Shown here: piece after piece, positions 11,741 to 23,546 of the stretch
Layout of the letters: the number at the start of each line of letters is the position of its first letter
Numbering within the stretch: the stretch's first letter is position 1
Source of the DNA: Enoplosus armatus
Taxonomy: Eukaryota > Chordata > Actinopteri > Centrarchiformes > Enoplosidae
Assembly (NCBI RefSeq): GCF_043641665.1
Contig: NC_092182.1
Location: forward strand, 25,337,241 to 25,401,240
Direction of reading: 5' to 3'
DNA: 64,000 nt
Notes under the pieces: model-generated
Database searches by the model: none
What the model was told of the DNA's origin: nothing
The model's input: only the letters and a program-made list of their open reading frames with translations
Translations under genes and position numbers: made by a program

Positions 11741-14299
11741 CAGGGGGCGAAGGAAAAAAGAGAAGGACAGGGGAGCAGCTCAGACAAAAGCAGAGGAGAA
11801 GAGATAGAGGTAGTGAGATTGATAAATCAATGACCTTGGTAATATAGGAAATGAGGGACTTCTACAGGCCTCAGTCTGCACCATCAAAAGACTTGAAATG
11901 TCTGTAAAACAAATGGAGAGAAAACGATAAAACCAGGCCCCTCGATAAGAAGTCTTTCGTCACGGAAAAATGCTTTACACCGCTTTTAAAAATCTCAGTC
12001 TCAAGTCTGGGTCACGCACTGACAAAAAATTCATTCTGAGGCTCATAAATCTCTCGTCCGCAGGGATAGGGCTAATCTCGGTTTGGCGAAAGAAACCACA
12101 TACCTCTGCAAAAAGTATGTTTTTTTTCTGGGAATAAAGAAAAGAAAACTTGCCGACATCAATGTGTTTGTGAGATTCGACAATATGACTCAAATAGGTT
12201 TCAAGGGTCCAAGGATCATGAAACAAATCAACAAAATTGCAGTTGCTCTTTCTACATGAGGCTCTGAGGTGGGCAGCTCAGTCACATAGAGGAGTGCCTG
12301 AGAAAGCAATCAGCCCAGGACAAGCACAACAGACTTTAATCAAGAACGAGGCAGAGAGACAGACAGCGGGTCAGTTGTACCGTTACGACTGAGTATGTAT
12401 GTGTGGGTCTTCAGGGTGAAAAACAATCTGCAGTGGTTCTGTCTCAAGTATATAACGATTCTGACGTCGCTGCTTAAAACGGCCATGAAAGATGCACGTG
12501 AGCAGCACTCAGTCTGTCAGTACGGTTTGTTATTCACTACATTAGGATGCAGAAACGTTTAAGAGCAGGTGATTGACTCGTCTTTATATAATTGCCCCTA
12601 ATGACGCTAGAGGAAGGAGACATGATTGTGTTAGATGGTGCTAGTGTCTGGGCAATATCCTACTTGGTTTTTAATACTGCATTAGTCTGACTTACCGGAT
12701 GTAGGCTGTTGGTATAAGTCTGCCATTGGCCGACTATTTCGACTATCTGCAGGGGCACCGTCGCTGCATCCCGGGCTTAGCCCCGCCCAAGACAATTGTG
12801 ATTGGTTTAAAGGAATAGAAACAAGCCAGAGCGAATGATGAGTTGGGCCAGACTTTTCTCTGAAGTGTATAATACTGCAGAAACAGTAACATTGGCTGAT
12901 CCATAGTCTAGTTCCAGACCTCTGAATCAGCACCCACATCTCTGATTAATTCAGTGATTCAAAGAAGTGTAGTGCTCATTGGTTTCTCCAGGTAGGAGAA
13001 ATAGTCAACCAATCAGAGCTATGTAGGCGGGACTAAGAATGGGAAGGTAATCTTCCCATCCATGAAAAATAGCGACAGAAAAAAGACAACAAAAGTGGAT
13101 GTAATTGCTGCAGCTGAACTGGGTGTTGTATAACAACCTTTAAATCCGCCCACTGATGGAGGCCATGAGATATGACTGAAAGCTTAGAACAATGTCCAGT
13201 AGACGGGCCTTGTGCCAATATTTTTTCATTTATTATTAAACTGCTATTTCTAAAGATCAAGAAGAAACCTGAAAGTTCAAGTTTAGTCACGAGCAACTGT
13301 TGCTGCAGATTCTGTGAAGACTGAAAATGACGGCAGGTCGGACACATCACTCACTGCTGGTTAGGTCGGGGTAAACAACGCAAAACACCCGTCCAAGTCA
13401 TGATGGCAGCCCGAATGAAAGGTGTGAAACAAAATGGCAATTCTGTCTGATTATTAGTCTAAGTGAGTCTAAGACAGACCACCATCATCCATGTGTAATG
13501 CCTTCATACAGCAACAACAGGTTGTTTTGATCAAAGAAAGTCACTCCTTTTCAGTCAGCCACCTCATGTGGAATGGTCATGTCCATCTCCTCACCAAGCT
13601 CAGCACAACAGAGATTGGGGAGTGATGACAATAACTGTCCCCAAGTTAGATTGCAGGTGGATGCTGGGGTCCAGACAGGCCTTGAGATCTGCTCCATGAA
13701 AAGCAGCTGTTACAGTTTTCAACAGCAGGAGTCTGCCAGCTTGGATACACCACCCTATTACAAATAGTCCACCGGATGTATTGTATGTTACAGAGAGTAG
13801 AGGATGCCGTGTGTGCATGTACAGCCGTGTGGCTGAAGTTACTTGCAAACTTTGTTGATGAAGCTTCTAAGTTTATAATGCAGACACCAGCACCAAATTC
13901 TTGTTTAATGATGACAAACGAGGATAAACCGTGAACATTTTAATTCACAGAAATATCTTGGGATTCCGTGGGATGACTTGTCATCATTGTATTCATCATT
14001 ATATTTTAGTGGACATAAATTTGATAAATTTGCTGACTCCATCAGACATTTTGGCAGGGAATGAGGCATCATCTGGACATTGTTCCTAATTTTTTTAATG
14101 AAATTGGCCGGTAAAATACATTATGTGGCCAGCAGATTTAGGAAAACTACCTTTTCTATGTGGGCAGGAAAATTATTATACTTAAGGAGATTGAATCGCA
14201 GAGGAAAAGAGGGAAAATAGACAAGAGACTAAAAGGGGGCGAAGAGAGAAAAGAAAAACCTAAACGGTGAGGTACTGAATTTATTAATTAATTTATTAT
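11741..14299. other. non-coding apart from the repeat at 12695
   Basis: No splice-bounded coding block found. 12940-13070 and 13090-13350 may be further repeat sequence. Confidence 0.5.
12695..12935. repeat. interspersed repeat ('gccccgcccaagacaattgtgattggttta')
   Basis: A GC-rich core atcccgggcttagccccgcc is followed by agacaattgtgattggttta and, near 12900, gatccatagtctagttccagacc. This layout is that of a common teleost non-autonomous element. The ends are too decayed to define. Confidence 0.45.
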
Positions 14300-14715
14300 T
14301 TGTTTTTAAAGCACTGCATGGGGCACCAGGTTAAATATCTGCACTGCTCACCCCCTTTTCCCCCTCCCCACCCCTCAGATCTGATGTCTGCTCTCCATTT
14401 CACGCACCCAGTTAAAAACCAAAGGTGATCGAGCATTTTCAGTTTGCCAGTAACAATTAGATCTGCCCCCTCCCTCTCTCTACTTAGGCCTCTTAATTGT
14501 CACCATGGATACATTCCTGACCACACTCTGGTTTTTATTTGTTTGTATTATTATTTGTCGTTTATGCAGTTTGTGTTATGGTTATATGGTAAGGTATTCT
14601 GTGCTTTTGTTAAATTACTCTTACTCTTATTTATGTCTGTGTTTTTATTCGATCATTCCTGTTTATTTAATCTCTCTATAAAGCACTTTGGTCAGTGTTT
14701 GTGCTCCATTCACTA
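14300..14715 (+). mobile_element. CR1/L2-group LINE 3' remnant
   Basis: Frames on the + strand, with shifts, give FKALHGAPG, then KGDRAFSV and RSAPSLSLLRPLN, the order found at the C-terminus of CR1/L2/Rex1-type reverse transcriptases (KALHGLAP..., GDRAFS..., PSL..FK..LKT). It ends with the typical tail ctctataaagcactttggtc. Heavily decayed. Confidence 0.6.
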
Positions 14716-14721
14716 AACAAA

Positions 14722-15090
14722 GCACAGGAAGAAAAAAAAGAGAGGAAAAGAAAACAGAAAATAATCAAAAAGACAGGGACTGAAAGAAAACGAACAGAAA
14801 CGGAGAGGAGGAAGACAAAATAAACTGCCACAGGAAAAGAAAGCTGCAGAAATGTGGGAAGAAAAGAGGGGACAGGAAGAAGACAGGAAACACAGCAAAC
14901 AGATAAGATGCAAGAGAGAATGATGCATGATGAGATAAGAAAGGAGAAATGAGGAGGTGGAAAGACGATAAAAGAGAGAAGACAGAAAGAGAAAAGAAAG
15001 GAATCAAAGGAGAAAAGAGAGAAGACAGGGAGACTGAGATGAGACGGTGAAGAGGAAGAGAAGATGAGATGAGGGAAGAGAAGAGCGTTT
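14722..15090 (+). repeat. purine-rich tract
   Basis: About 370 bases in which the + strand is almost all A and G (gaagaaaaaaaagagaggaa, gaagacaggaaacacagcaa). The three long - strand frames rich in Ser/Phe/Leu come from it and are not genes. Confidence 0.85.
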
Positions 15091-15205
15091 GTTGTTTTTG
15101 CTGTGCATGAGTCATCGTCAGATCCTATTATGACTGAAGCAGCGTTACCGCTCTCGCCCACTGCTAACCTACGGCTACATGGCTTCAACACGCATCACAC
15201 ACATG

Positions 15206-15233
<28 letters not shown>
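15206..15233. repeat. (CA)n microsatellite
   Basis: About 14 CA units. Confidence 0.97.
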
Positions 15234-15236
<3 letters not shown>

Positions 15237-17376
15237 TGCCACTGCTATTTTAGGACTTCAGAAAATGCCCGTTTTTCTTCCAGGGTCCACAAAACCACAT
15301 TAACAAGATTACAATTTATAGATACACTGACTACAAATAAGATTAGGACTCATAATACATTGCTTTGTATAACATTTGACAGTAAAATATTTCCTGTCAC
15401 TTACATTTGTTTTCTAACCCTTGAACCCCACAATTCAATCAGCACCTTAACCTACACAGTGATATTATGCTATTGTAGCAAGCAAGGGCGCTGTGAAATT
15501 ATAAGTATTGCATTGGTGGAAATGGTAATTTTGCATCTATGTTGCAGAGTGGCGTCAAATTTCAGCATTACAGTGAAACAATACTTACTACGCCCCTATG
15601 TGTATTGGCAGTTTTTGCCACTAGGAGTCGCTGAAGTCAGACATTTTCTAATCATGAACCTAGAAGCTTTAATTATATTGTAATTTAAACTTGTTTACAG
15701 TATAACTGATCATTCCCCTGGTTCGGAGGCGGTTTACATGTCATGGGGAGTATCTCTTCTGGAGGGAGAACTCTTAAGGTCTATGAAAATAACCCTGGTG
15801 ATGTCATCAGGGTTGCCTCGACTTGAGCTTGGAGACCACAAACTATGTTTACACTATCCTGACCAGCGCCCTCTTGTGGTCGTGAAAAACCATTGGCCTC
15901 TCCCAATAGGATGACACTGTTATACGGTTGAAATACACTAGACCACTACATTTCTGCAGGGGGTCATATGGGTCATTTTGGAAGGCACTGACAAACTCAG
16001 GTATTTGTTGTTTACCTGAGTAATCTGTAGATCAATCAGGTAGACAGTAACACTGCCAGGGTTAGGGGGGCTGAAGCACTGAAATAAGTGCATTTTAGCT
16101 TATTCTCTTACACATTGTCCTTGAACTATGTTATGAGAAGTTTAAAAAGTGATTTTCTTCATCTTCTTTCAAACGTCCTGTCTCCTCACAGAATGAGAGC
16201 TAATTATACATTTACACATTTGAATAATCCCCTCTGGTGTTATGTCCAACGCAAATATTCAGGAAATGCATGGACACAAGAAGCTCTCCAAACGCTGTCT
16301 CACCGAGGAGACACTACAGGGACAAATATGATGAAACCATGTGCCTGAGGCTACCTCCACATGACAGGCGGTCTGAGCTGCACTCTCTGCTGGTTTGGAG
16401 GCAGAGTCAGAGCAGGGAGCTCAGCTCAAAGCAGATACATCATTGTATAACTCATAACCAAGAGCTGATACATATCTGCCCACGAAAATCCACTACACTA
16501 CATACAGTATATCCCTATACTATGACATCCCTGGAAATCAGGGGTTAGAGGTTGCACACCTTGGACCAAGGATCAGCAGAAAACAGTTTTAACGTTCAAA
16601 TAATTTGAATTGATTTAATTCAAGTAAGAAAAGTCAAATCTGAGTTGTGTGCACATTCGTTCTCCTTTGCATATCTGTACTGGAGAATATCTTGAAACCC
16701 ACACAAACAAGAACACCCTCCGTCCACTCAGATTCTTTAGTATCACACACACACATACACCCTTTATTCCCTTTGAGTATGATTATGTACAACATACAGC
16801 TGATATCAGAGATGATATGTTTGTATCGCAGCATGTAAGATCCTTGAACAACTTCTACTCAAAGTACGTCTCTGATTGAATGTTTTGCAAAGTCTCATCC
16901 CTTCATATAAAGTAGGTTGCTTTCTTGGCCCACATGTAGTCGATGCTCTTACTGAGAGCACTTTACAATCAGTCAACAGTTCAACATGATCGCTGTCGAC
17001 ATACGTTGGCTGAACTTTTCAGCAGAAAATGCTGCTTGTGGCATTTTCAGACATCATTACATAATTGGAGAATTGATTGTCATATGATAAGGTATGATTA
17101 CTGTAAACAAACGAGGCCTGTCTGCCTAACACCAGTGATATAGAGCCGTGAAGTAGGAGGGTTTATCAGCTGGCCACGAGTTAAAAGTCCTATTCAGTCC
17201 CGTTTTGCATTGACAGTTTCAGGGCCTGGATGGGAATTCAACTTTCTTAGTTGAATAACCATGAAGCACATTGTGTAACTGCAATACAAACAAAACTCTG
17301 GATCAATGATGAAAAGTCAAGGGCGTCTTCGCTGTAGTCAACAGCTCAGAGGCACTGTAGTGTTCAGTGCTCTTTA
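15234..17376. other. non-coding, no gene seen
   Basis: Contains the dispersed repeat copy at 16365 and otherwise nothing assignable. Confidence 0.55.
16365..16450 (+). repeat. dispersed repeat, copy 1 (pair with 25985)
   Basis: gtctgagctgcactctctgc and then gaggcagagtcagagcaggg, gctcagctc and gatacatcat correspond in order to 25985-26060. Confidence 0.45.
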
Positions 17377-17735
17377 GGGCTGCAACTAGCATTTATTTTC
17401 ATTATTGATTCATTGATTCATCTGTTCGTCTGTTTTTTCTGAATACAGTTATTGATTCGTCTTTTATTCTATAAACTGTCAGACAATAGTGACAAGTGCT
17501 CATCACAAGTTGCCCAATGTGAATCTCCAGATTGCTTGTTTTGTCCAAGACCCAAATATATTAATATTTATAATGATATAAAACAGAAAGAAGCAGCAAA
17601 TACTCACATTTCGGAAGCTGGAAGCAGAGATTGTTTGGCCTTTTTGACAAAACAACAAACGATTAATCGGTTATAGAAATTGTTGTTGATTAACTTTCAG
17701 TTGTTCAACTAAACGATTCATTGACTAATCAAGCA
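17377..17735. mobile_element. non-autonomous DNA element ('gggctgcaacta' family)
   Basis: It starts tagggctgcaactagcattt and continues through ctataaactgtcagacaata, ttgttttgtccaagacccaa and aacgattaatcggttat, ending near acgattcattgactaatc. The order and wording match a very abundant teleost element whose ends are inverted copies of gggctgcaactaa. The right terminal repeat is degraded. No coding capacity. Confidence 0.65.
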
Positions 17736-18033
17736 AAACTGGTGGAAAACAGTGATTTCTCATGATTCCTTTGACCACTCGATCAGCCATTATTCAATTA
17801 ATCACATTAAATGTTAAAATATACTCAAGGGGGTGATTACCAGCGTTTTTATTTTTAGGTTTTGGCCTTCCTTCATATAGTGTAGAGGCCAGTAGACGCT
17901 TCTTATTTTCTCAACAATAGTCTCATTTGGTGATTATACTAATGCCGATAAATAAACACACTAACGGTATACTGATGTTAAATGTTGCCAGTAGCACCGT
18001 CAGTGCTGTCTTCTGCTCTCTGACTCATGTCTT

Positions 18034-18112
18034 TCCTCCTCCTCCTCCTCCTCCTCCTTTATCCTCTCCTGTCTCCTCCTCTGACCTCCTCCTCTCCTCC
18101 TTTTCCTGTCGC
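18034..18112. repeat. (CTC)n and pyrimidine-rich tract
   Basis: Eight CCT units at 18035-18058, then an imperfect continuation of CT-rich sequence. Confidence 0.95.
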
Positions 18113-18829
18113 CTCACTCCTCTCCCCGTGCATCAGTGATAACACAACTAAGCCTTATTAAGAGGAGCTAAATCACACACAGTTTATTACACCCACACAC
18201 ACACAATCGCAGACTTGCTCCCCACTAACCAGCACATTATTTGATCTTCTAGTCTCCTGATTAATGGGATCTCCTCATTCAACTGATAAGGACGACAAAC
18301 CGGCCTTCTATCTTTCTCCTTCACACTCTCCTCTGTTTTTATCTGTTCCTCTCTCATGACTCTCCCTCTCAGGTCTCTCTCACTCAGTCTCGCTTTTCAT
18401 TTGCCTTTTTGTCCTCTCTCATTCTCTCTTCCTCCTCTTTCTCCCCGTCTTTCATGCAAATCACTCAGGCCATTATTATTTGTACCCTTAAATTTCCCCA
18501 CATCGTCTGCATGATGGATGAGTGTTGCACACACAAACACCTCTCTCTTTTCTCTCTCTGGCACACACACACACACAGGCTTGGTTATCCATAACCTGTC
18601 CTTCAACGGGGGAATGAGATGTTTTGATCAAACACCTGTTAGATGGCGATGGTGAAGCTACTTATAAATGCATTACAGTGGTCATTTCTTCCTAACTGCA
18701 CACACCCACACAAACAATTTAACACAATGTTTTATGCAGAAAAGAAATGACTGTCCTTACTCTCAACATTTTTATCTCTCCATCATCTCTATCTACGTTT
18801 TTGTTTGGCAGTGCCTTGGTAGAAGAAGT

Positions 18830-18960
18830 CATTTAACTAACTAACTCTGCTGATGAGTAATTTGTAAATGCAATTTGTTTTTCAATGAATGATACGTAAT
18901 GAGTAATGAATTGAAATGTTCAAGCAAGTTGCCCAACGCTGCTAATCACAACAGTTGTCG
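18830..18960. repeat. repeat fragment ('taatgagtaat...gttgcccaacgctg')
   Basis: gataatgagtaatgaatt-type words followed by caagttgcccaacgctgcta resemble one end of a fish element made of taatgagtaa repeats and ending in gcccaacactg. Confidence 0.4.
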
Positions 18961-19567
18961 TGTAATCTATGTCTATGTAATTCTTTCTGCATCTTCTGGA
19001 GAAATAAAATGTGAGATGTGGTCTAATTTACTTGAAACTAAAAACATTTGACGAGCAGCAATCACTTCTTTTAAGACTTCCTGGTCTTCCTTCCTGCTAA
19101 AAAGGTCTTCAAACCAATTTAGCAATGTTTTCCTTATTTTTAATGCAAGAGTCCATGTCAAATTCACCAGCTCAACACCTGGGGGTTCAGTGCCTTGCTC
19201 AAGAGCAGCGACACGGTACTTAATAAAAGGAGAGGATGTACTCATCTCCTTCACACAGATTTTTATCAAGCAAATTCTATGAAGTGACCTCCATAAAAAA
19301 TGAAGGACCGGCACAATTAGGGGCCTCAAACAGCCATTCATGGGTCCATAAGGCAGTTATCATTGGACAGCAGGATCACTGTGTATCCAGCATACTAATT
19401 CAAAAAGCTGCATCTCTCACTCACACACATACACACACCGTGAGCAAACACAATTCTCACACCATCTCTCTCCATGTCTAGCACTTCTTGCTCTCCCTCT
19501 TTTGCGGTCTCTCTCGCGAACACACATCGTAAACAAACATCATTCTCGCTCCACGTTGCCCCATCTC

Positions 19568-19591
19568 TCACACACACACACACACACACAA
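19568..19591. repeat. (CA)n microsatellite
   Basis: About 12 CA units in a region of scattered CA/CT repeats (19410-19600). Confidence 0.96.
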
Positions 19592-19910
19592 ACAAACTCT
19601 ACACCCATTCAAACTTAGCCATGCACTACCTCTCTTCTACATACAGATTAAGTAAACACAGATAAACATCCTGGTCTGCTAGTACACATGAGGTGCTCTC
19701 ACACTTTCTGTAACAATGAAAGGAATGAATCACTGTTTGTTTTCGGTGATACACAACACAACAGAGAACACACCAGACCACATACTGACACAACAAAGGT
19801 ATAAGATATAGTGCAAATGTGTAAATGAATGAATGTGTGTGTGCATGTCTGGGAACTATGTAGAGACGAAAGGAGAGGGGAGACTTAGATAAGCTATATG
19901 AGAGAGAGAC

Positions 19911-19933
19911 TTTTTTTTGGGGGGGGGGGGGGG
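19911..19933. repeat. T8 followed by poly-G (15)
   Basis: A homopolymer junction, T at 19911-19918 then G at 19919-19933. Confidence 0.95.
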
Positions 19934-20385
19934 TAAGTTGTAGTGGGCTGGGCGAGTTCTCGTTAGAATTGAGAGAGATGGCTGCCAAGGCCCAGTCTGC
20001 CTCTACAGCCACAGAGAGGACGAGTGCAGAGGTAATCTCAGAGAAGGGGAGCAGAGGCTGGATAAGGGAGGTCTACTGATGGCTCTTTGTGGAGGACTTA
20101 GACGAGCGTACTGGCCTGTTGAAGGGGCTGCCTCGTGTCCCAACTTGAACAGCCCCCAAAACCCTCAGGAGGGGGCCTGTTATATTTGCTGTAGGTTTCA
20201 GTGCCAGTTTGGATGTTTTACATTTAAATTTGGTTATTTGCTTAATTGTCTATTCATCGCAGAGCCACTTGCGTTCACCCTCGTCCCCCTGGGACCCCGC
20301 GTCTGTCCGTCTGGACACCCAGATGCCCGACTGGGACATCCATATAGAGTGGGTATAATCAGTAGTGGGGAGAGAGAACAGACAG

Positions 20386-20409
20386 ATAATAATAATAATA
20401 ATAATAATA
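20386..20409. repeat. (AAT)n microsatellite
   Basis: Eight AAT units, lying just beyond the 3' side of the - strand LINE fragment at 20548. Confidence 0.96.
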
Positions 20410-20547
20410 CTGAAGATGATAATAAATTACAATGGAAAGGTGTATAGGGTATACTGCAGTGTTCCAGTATGAAGAGCAGTGAGGAGAGGACGAGAAAAAA
20501 GAAAAAAGTGACTAAACTAAACTACATAAATAAGTAAAACGACAACA

Positions 20548-20990
20548 TCAATAAAACAAAAACAACATTTGTATTACTATCATCACCATCAGTTTAAGAA
20601 TATGGTCCTCTTGGCATTTATTAAGGCGGTGAGGAGAATTGTGGAAGTGCTGTAAGATAATTGCATCACCTAGTATACAGAGTTGTGGGGTGGGAGGGAT
20701 GCGGCAGCACAGTATGTGCGTAAGTTGATCAGTGACTTGGTGCCAGAAGTGATTAATAGGTGGACAGTGCCAGATGGCATGCAGGTAAGTGTGCACCGCG
20801 TTTAGTGAGTCATGTGTGCACGTCTCTGATTCCTTAAGTCGCATTTTAAATAGCCTTTCCCATGTGTAGTATGCTCTATGTAAAACCTTACACTGTAAAA
20901 GATGAGCTGCTAGTGTGGTGAAAGTTATAATTACGTACATCGATGCAATGGTCATATTTTGAAAACAGCAGTGTTTCTTCATGACTGGGA
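20548..20990 (-). mobile_element. L1/Tx1-like LINE fragment (end of ORF2)
   Basis: The - strand frame at 20548-20982 contains LQCKVLHRAYYTWERLFKMR, then AIWHCPPINHFWHQVTDQL and IPPTPQLCILGD. This arrangement (RAYYTPERL, W.CP.I..FW..V...L, P..CLLGD) marks the C-terminal end of fish L1/Tx1-group reverse transcriptase ORFs. The 5' part is missing, as usual for truncated LINEs. Confidence 0.75.
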
Positions 20991-21073
20991 GATCTGAAAT
21001 TAGGACTAAATCACTTCAACTGTTCCAGTCATTCACACAACATCTCTATTTGATTTTAGAAGTGTTACACACA

Positions 21074-21460
21074 CTGCATGACCAAAAGTATGTGCACACC
21101 CCAACATTACATCTGTATGTGATTGTTATGCCTCTCATTCCAAGTTGATTAATCTGCTGGTATACAAGCTTTCAGGCTTTCCACCAGATTTTGGAACCTG
21201 GCTGCAGGGATTTGCTCCCATTCAGCCACAAGAGCATTAATGAGGTCGGTCGCTGATGTTGGGAGATAAGGCCTGGCTCGCAGGCTGCTTTCCAGCTCAT
21301 TCTAAAAGGTATTGGATGGGGTTGAGGTCGGAGCTCTGCGCAGGCCAGTCCCTCCATACTAAGCTCAGAAAACCGTATTGTTATGGACCTGGATTTGATC
21401 ACGGTAGCATTGTCTTGTTGAAAGAGGAAAGGGAAGCCTACATACAGTGGTGTCCACAAA
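21074..21460 (-). mobile_element. Tc1-like transposon remnant (transposase C-terminus)
   Basis: On the - strand, with a frameshift, the sequence reads FPFLFQQDNA, then DLNPIQYLL, NELESSLRARPYLPTSATDL and EWEQIPAARFQNLVESLKAC, ending in a stop. This is the DDE-transposase C-terminal region of Tc1/mariner elements (family pattern FQQDN...DLNPIE...EW..IP...NLVESL). The sequence after the stop, ending gtgtgcacatacttttggtc, resembles the terminal repeat of a widespread fish family. The N-terminal two thirds are absent. Confidence 0.85.
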
Positions 21461-22479
21461 TAGGCCGTACGCTACACATCAGAATGCTTTGGTTTTTAAA
21501 AAGGGGTTCGTTTGTTTTAACCGGACTTTCACCGATTTTAAGTAAACACCATCTTCAAGTTATTTCCTGCTGCAAGAAGACATTAATCACAGTAGTTCAC
21601 AGTCATTAGCAAGCCTCAGAAAAAATGTCCACTGAAGCTTATAGAAGTGAAAGAGAAACATGGGAAGAAAAAACACTAAAGCAAGCAAGCAAGTCCCTTT
21701 AAAGTTTACACAATTTTTGAAGTTTGCCTGAAAACACTAGTTCGGTTTTGTTTGCTATAATCACTCCTCCTGTTCATAAAGGCCATGAAGAGATCCCTTT
21801 CTAACAGGTGCCCAGTATGGAGTAAGTGATGAGGGACAAAATCCACCGATCTATGGATTCCATAGTTTGTCTGAAGTTGATATCAAGCATTAGCAATCTG
21901 AGTTGGACAAATCAAGTGGATATCTTCGAAAATAAAGTCTTTTTAAAATGAACCCCTCTGTTTCCCGGGACACTCCTTCCTTGCTGAGCTGCAGTGGAGC
22001 AGATAGAAACACTAAGAGGGATTTTTCATATTAAAAAGGGTTGCTTTGGAAGATACTTTCTTGGTTTGTCTGACTCAGACTAACTCGGTCTAAAATAAAC
22101 TTTAGATGAACTTTGGAATGTATTTTAGCGCCTGCGGATTTTGTCCCCCATCACCTGCAGAGAAGTTGCTCTGGGAACAGATCTCTTAACGGCCAGCGTG
22201 AACCAGAGGAATGATTACAGCAACAAAACATGTTCCAATGTACACATGAGCACCTGCCTGACAGTTTTAAAAATGAATAATTCTATTTGATTTGATTCAA
22301 AATCCCACGATAAAAAGTTTGTTGCACCTTCAGCTCTTCATCCACACATGACTGGAAGCTTAAACACGCAGCGTCAGAAGGAAACTCTCTCTCTCTCTCT
22401 CATACATTGTCAACACCACTCTGTCTCTGTTCACATGCGACACTTTCTCAGCTGCACACATTCACATTTGCGCACTATC
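21461..22479. other. non-coding, no gene seen
   Basis: Unique-looking sequence between the Tc1 remnant and the CpG-rich region. Confidence 0.55.
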
Positions 22480-22569
22480 ACGCACGCACGTGCACACTGT
22501 AGCTGACCAACATCATCACTGTCTGCCTCCTCCTGCGTTCAGGCTGCAGGACCAACACGCAGCCTCTCT

Positions 22570-22601
<32 letters not shown>
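22570..22601. repeat. C10 and (CT)n microsatellite
   Basis: C run 22570-22579 followed by about 11 CT units, at the edge of the CpG-rich grip2-like promoter region. Confidence 0.95.
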
Positions 22602-23041
22602 ATTCACTCACACAAACACGCACGCACACGCACCCTGACCTGCCAGCATCAGTAGCCTCGCGCAATCTCTGCTGAAACGGCGGAACAAACCCGTGGTGAC
22701 ACGTGTGCGCACAGCGCGCGGCTCCAACAGACCAAGCGTGTCCACGCACACACATGGGCCGCACACACGCGCACACACGCACACAATTACCAAAGCTGCA
22801 GGTGCTTCTCAATCAGCCCACAGAGCACATGCGCAAAAGACGCGCGCGCACACACAGTTCCAGTGATCCAGAAAACTCTGAACACGTGAAGCAGAAACTG
22901 CAGAGATCCGAAGTGTCTCCAGAAACAAACTGCTCACCTTCCAGCAGCAACAACCCCACATCCGCGTGAGAAACACTCTCGCGCACTCACTCACGTGCAA
23001 GCGCAAACACAAGCGCACACTAATTTGTTTTGCCTTCCTAC

Positions 23042-23096
23042 CTTCCTCGTGCATCCGCTGCAGACAGAAAGTGAGGTTCCGCCGCCAACCCGGCAT
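23042..23096 (-). CDS. grip2: GRIP-family first coding exon (palmitoylated N-terminus)
   Basis: On the - strand an ATG at 23096-23094 opens MPGWRRNLTFCLQRMHEE, then a split glycine codon (g at 23042) and a donor g|gtagga. This matches the alternative 18-residue N-terminus of the GRIP/ABP scaffolds: the palmitoylated forms share an N-terminal xGWxxN....CLQ pattern with the modified Cys at position 11, as here. The RRNL spelling is nearer GRIP2/pABP-L than GRIP1b (KKNI). These seven-PDZ proteins hold AMPA receptors at synapses, and this exon directs them to spine membranes. The remaining exons should lie leftward at lower coordinates; I found none in the window, so the first intron is probably longer than 23 kb. 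The call rests on 18 residues plus a correct donor and a CpG-rich setting; grip1 remains possible. Confidence 0.7.
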
Positions 23097-23400
23097 GGTG
23101 ATGAAGGAGAGGAGGAAGAGGAGGAGAGGTCTAGATGATGAGGATGATGAGGGTGGTGCTGATAAGAAATGATGAAGAGGAGTGATGATGACAGTAGATC
23201 CTGTCCAGTGGAGGTGATGACACGCAGCAAAAATAGCGATCCCCCCCTCGTTTCTTCTTCTTCTCTTCTCCCTCTGTCTTCCTCCTCTGTGTTTCTCCCC
23301 CCGTGTGTCTGTCGGTAAACGGCGAGCAGCGGCTGCTCTCTCCGGTAACGACCCCGCTGACAGTCCGTGTGACAGTCGGTCCCGCTGCGGCACCAATGGT

Positions 23401-23546
23401 CTCTCTCTCTCACTCTCTCACTCTGTGCTAACAGAGTCCAGTCACCTCTCTCTCTCTTTCATTCCTTCTTTCTGTCTCTCTATGTTTGTCTCTCTCCGTG
23501 TCACCCCTGCTTCCTCTCCGTCTCTCTCTCTCTCTCTCTCTCTCTG
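23401..23546. repeat. (TC)n-rich tract
   Basis: TC tracts at 23401-23420 and 23521-23545 within pyrimidine-rich DNA upstream of the grip2-like start codon. Relative to that gene they are purine-rich (GA)n. Confidence 0.93.

Larger units (their letters stand above)
17736..20385. other. non-coding, no gene seen
   Basis: Pyrimidine-rich from 18000 to 18600, repeat fragments at 18830, CA/CT tracts 19400-19600, T8G15 at 19911. The 122-codon - strand frame at 18973-19341 overlaps a repeat-like ggggttcagtgccttgctca and is not supported. Confidence 0.55.
22480..23400 (-). promoter_or_regulatory. CpG-rich promoter/5' UTR region of the grip2-like gene
   Basis: This is the strongest cluster of CG dinucleotides in the window (for example gcgcgcgg at 22715 and cgcgcgcgca near 22845), surrounding the GRIP N-terminal exon. 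The 23097-23400 part would be 5' UTR and core promoter for leftward transcription; on that strand it is rich in GA and GAGGAG repeats. The 22480-23041 part would be the start of intron 1. Long open frames here on both strands are products of biased composition. Confidence 0.5.

Noticed and set aside
14676..15191. 171-codon - strand frame rich in Ser/Phe/Leu
   Set aside because: It is the complement of a purine-rich tract; the composition explains the lack of stops.
18973..19341. 122-codon - strand frame
   Set aside because: Overlaps a repeat-like 'ggggttcagtgccttgctca' sequence and has no recognised domain.
22809..23396. 195-codon - strand frame overlapping the grip2-like exon
   Set aside because: It reads through a splice donor and through GA/CG-rich 5' UTR. 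Only the 55-nt piece 23042-23096 resembles a known protein.
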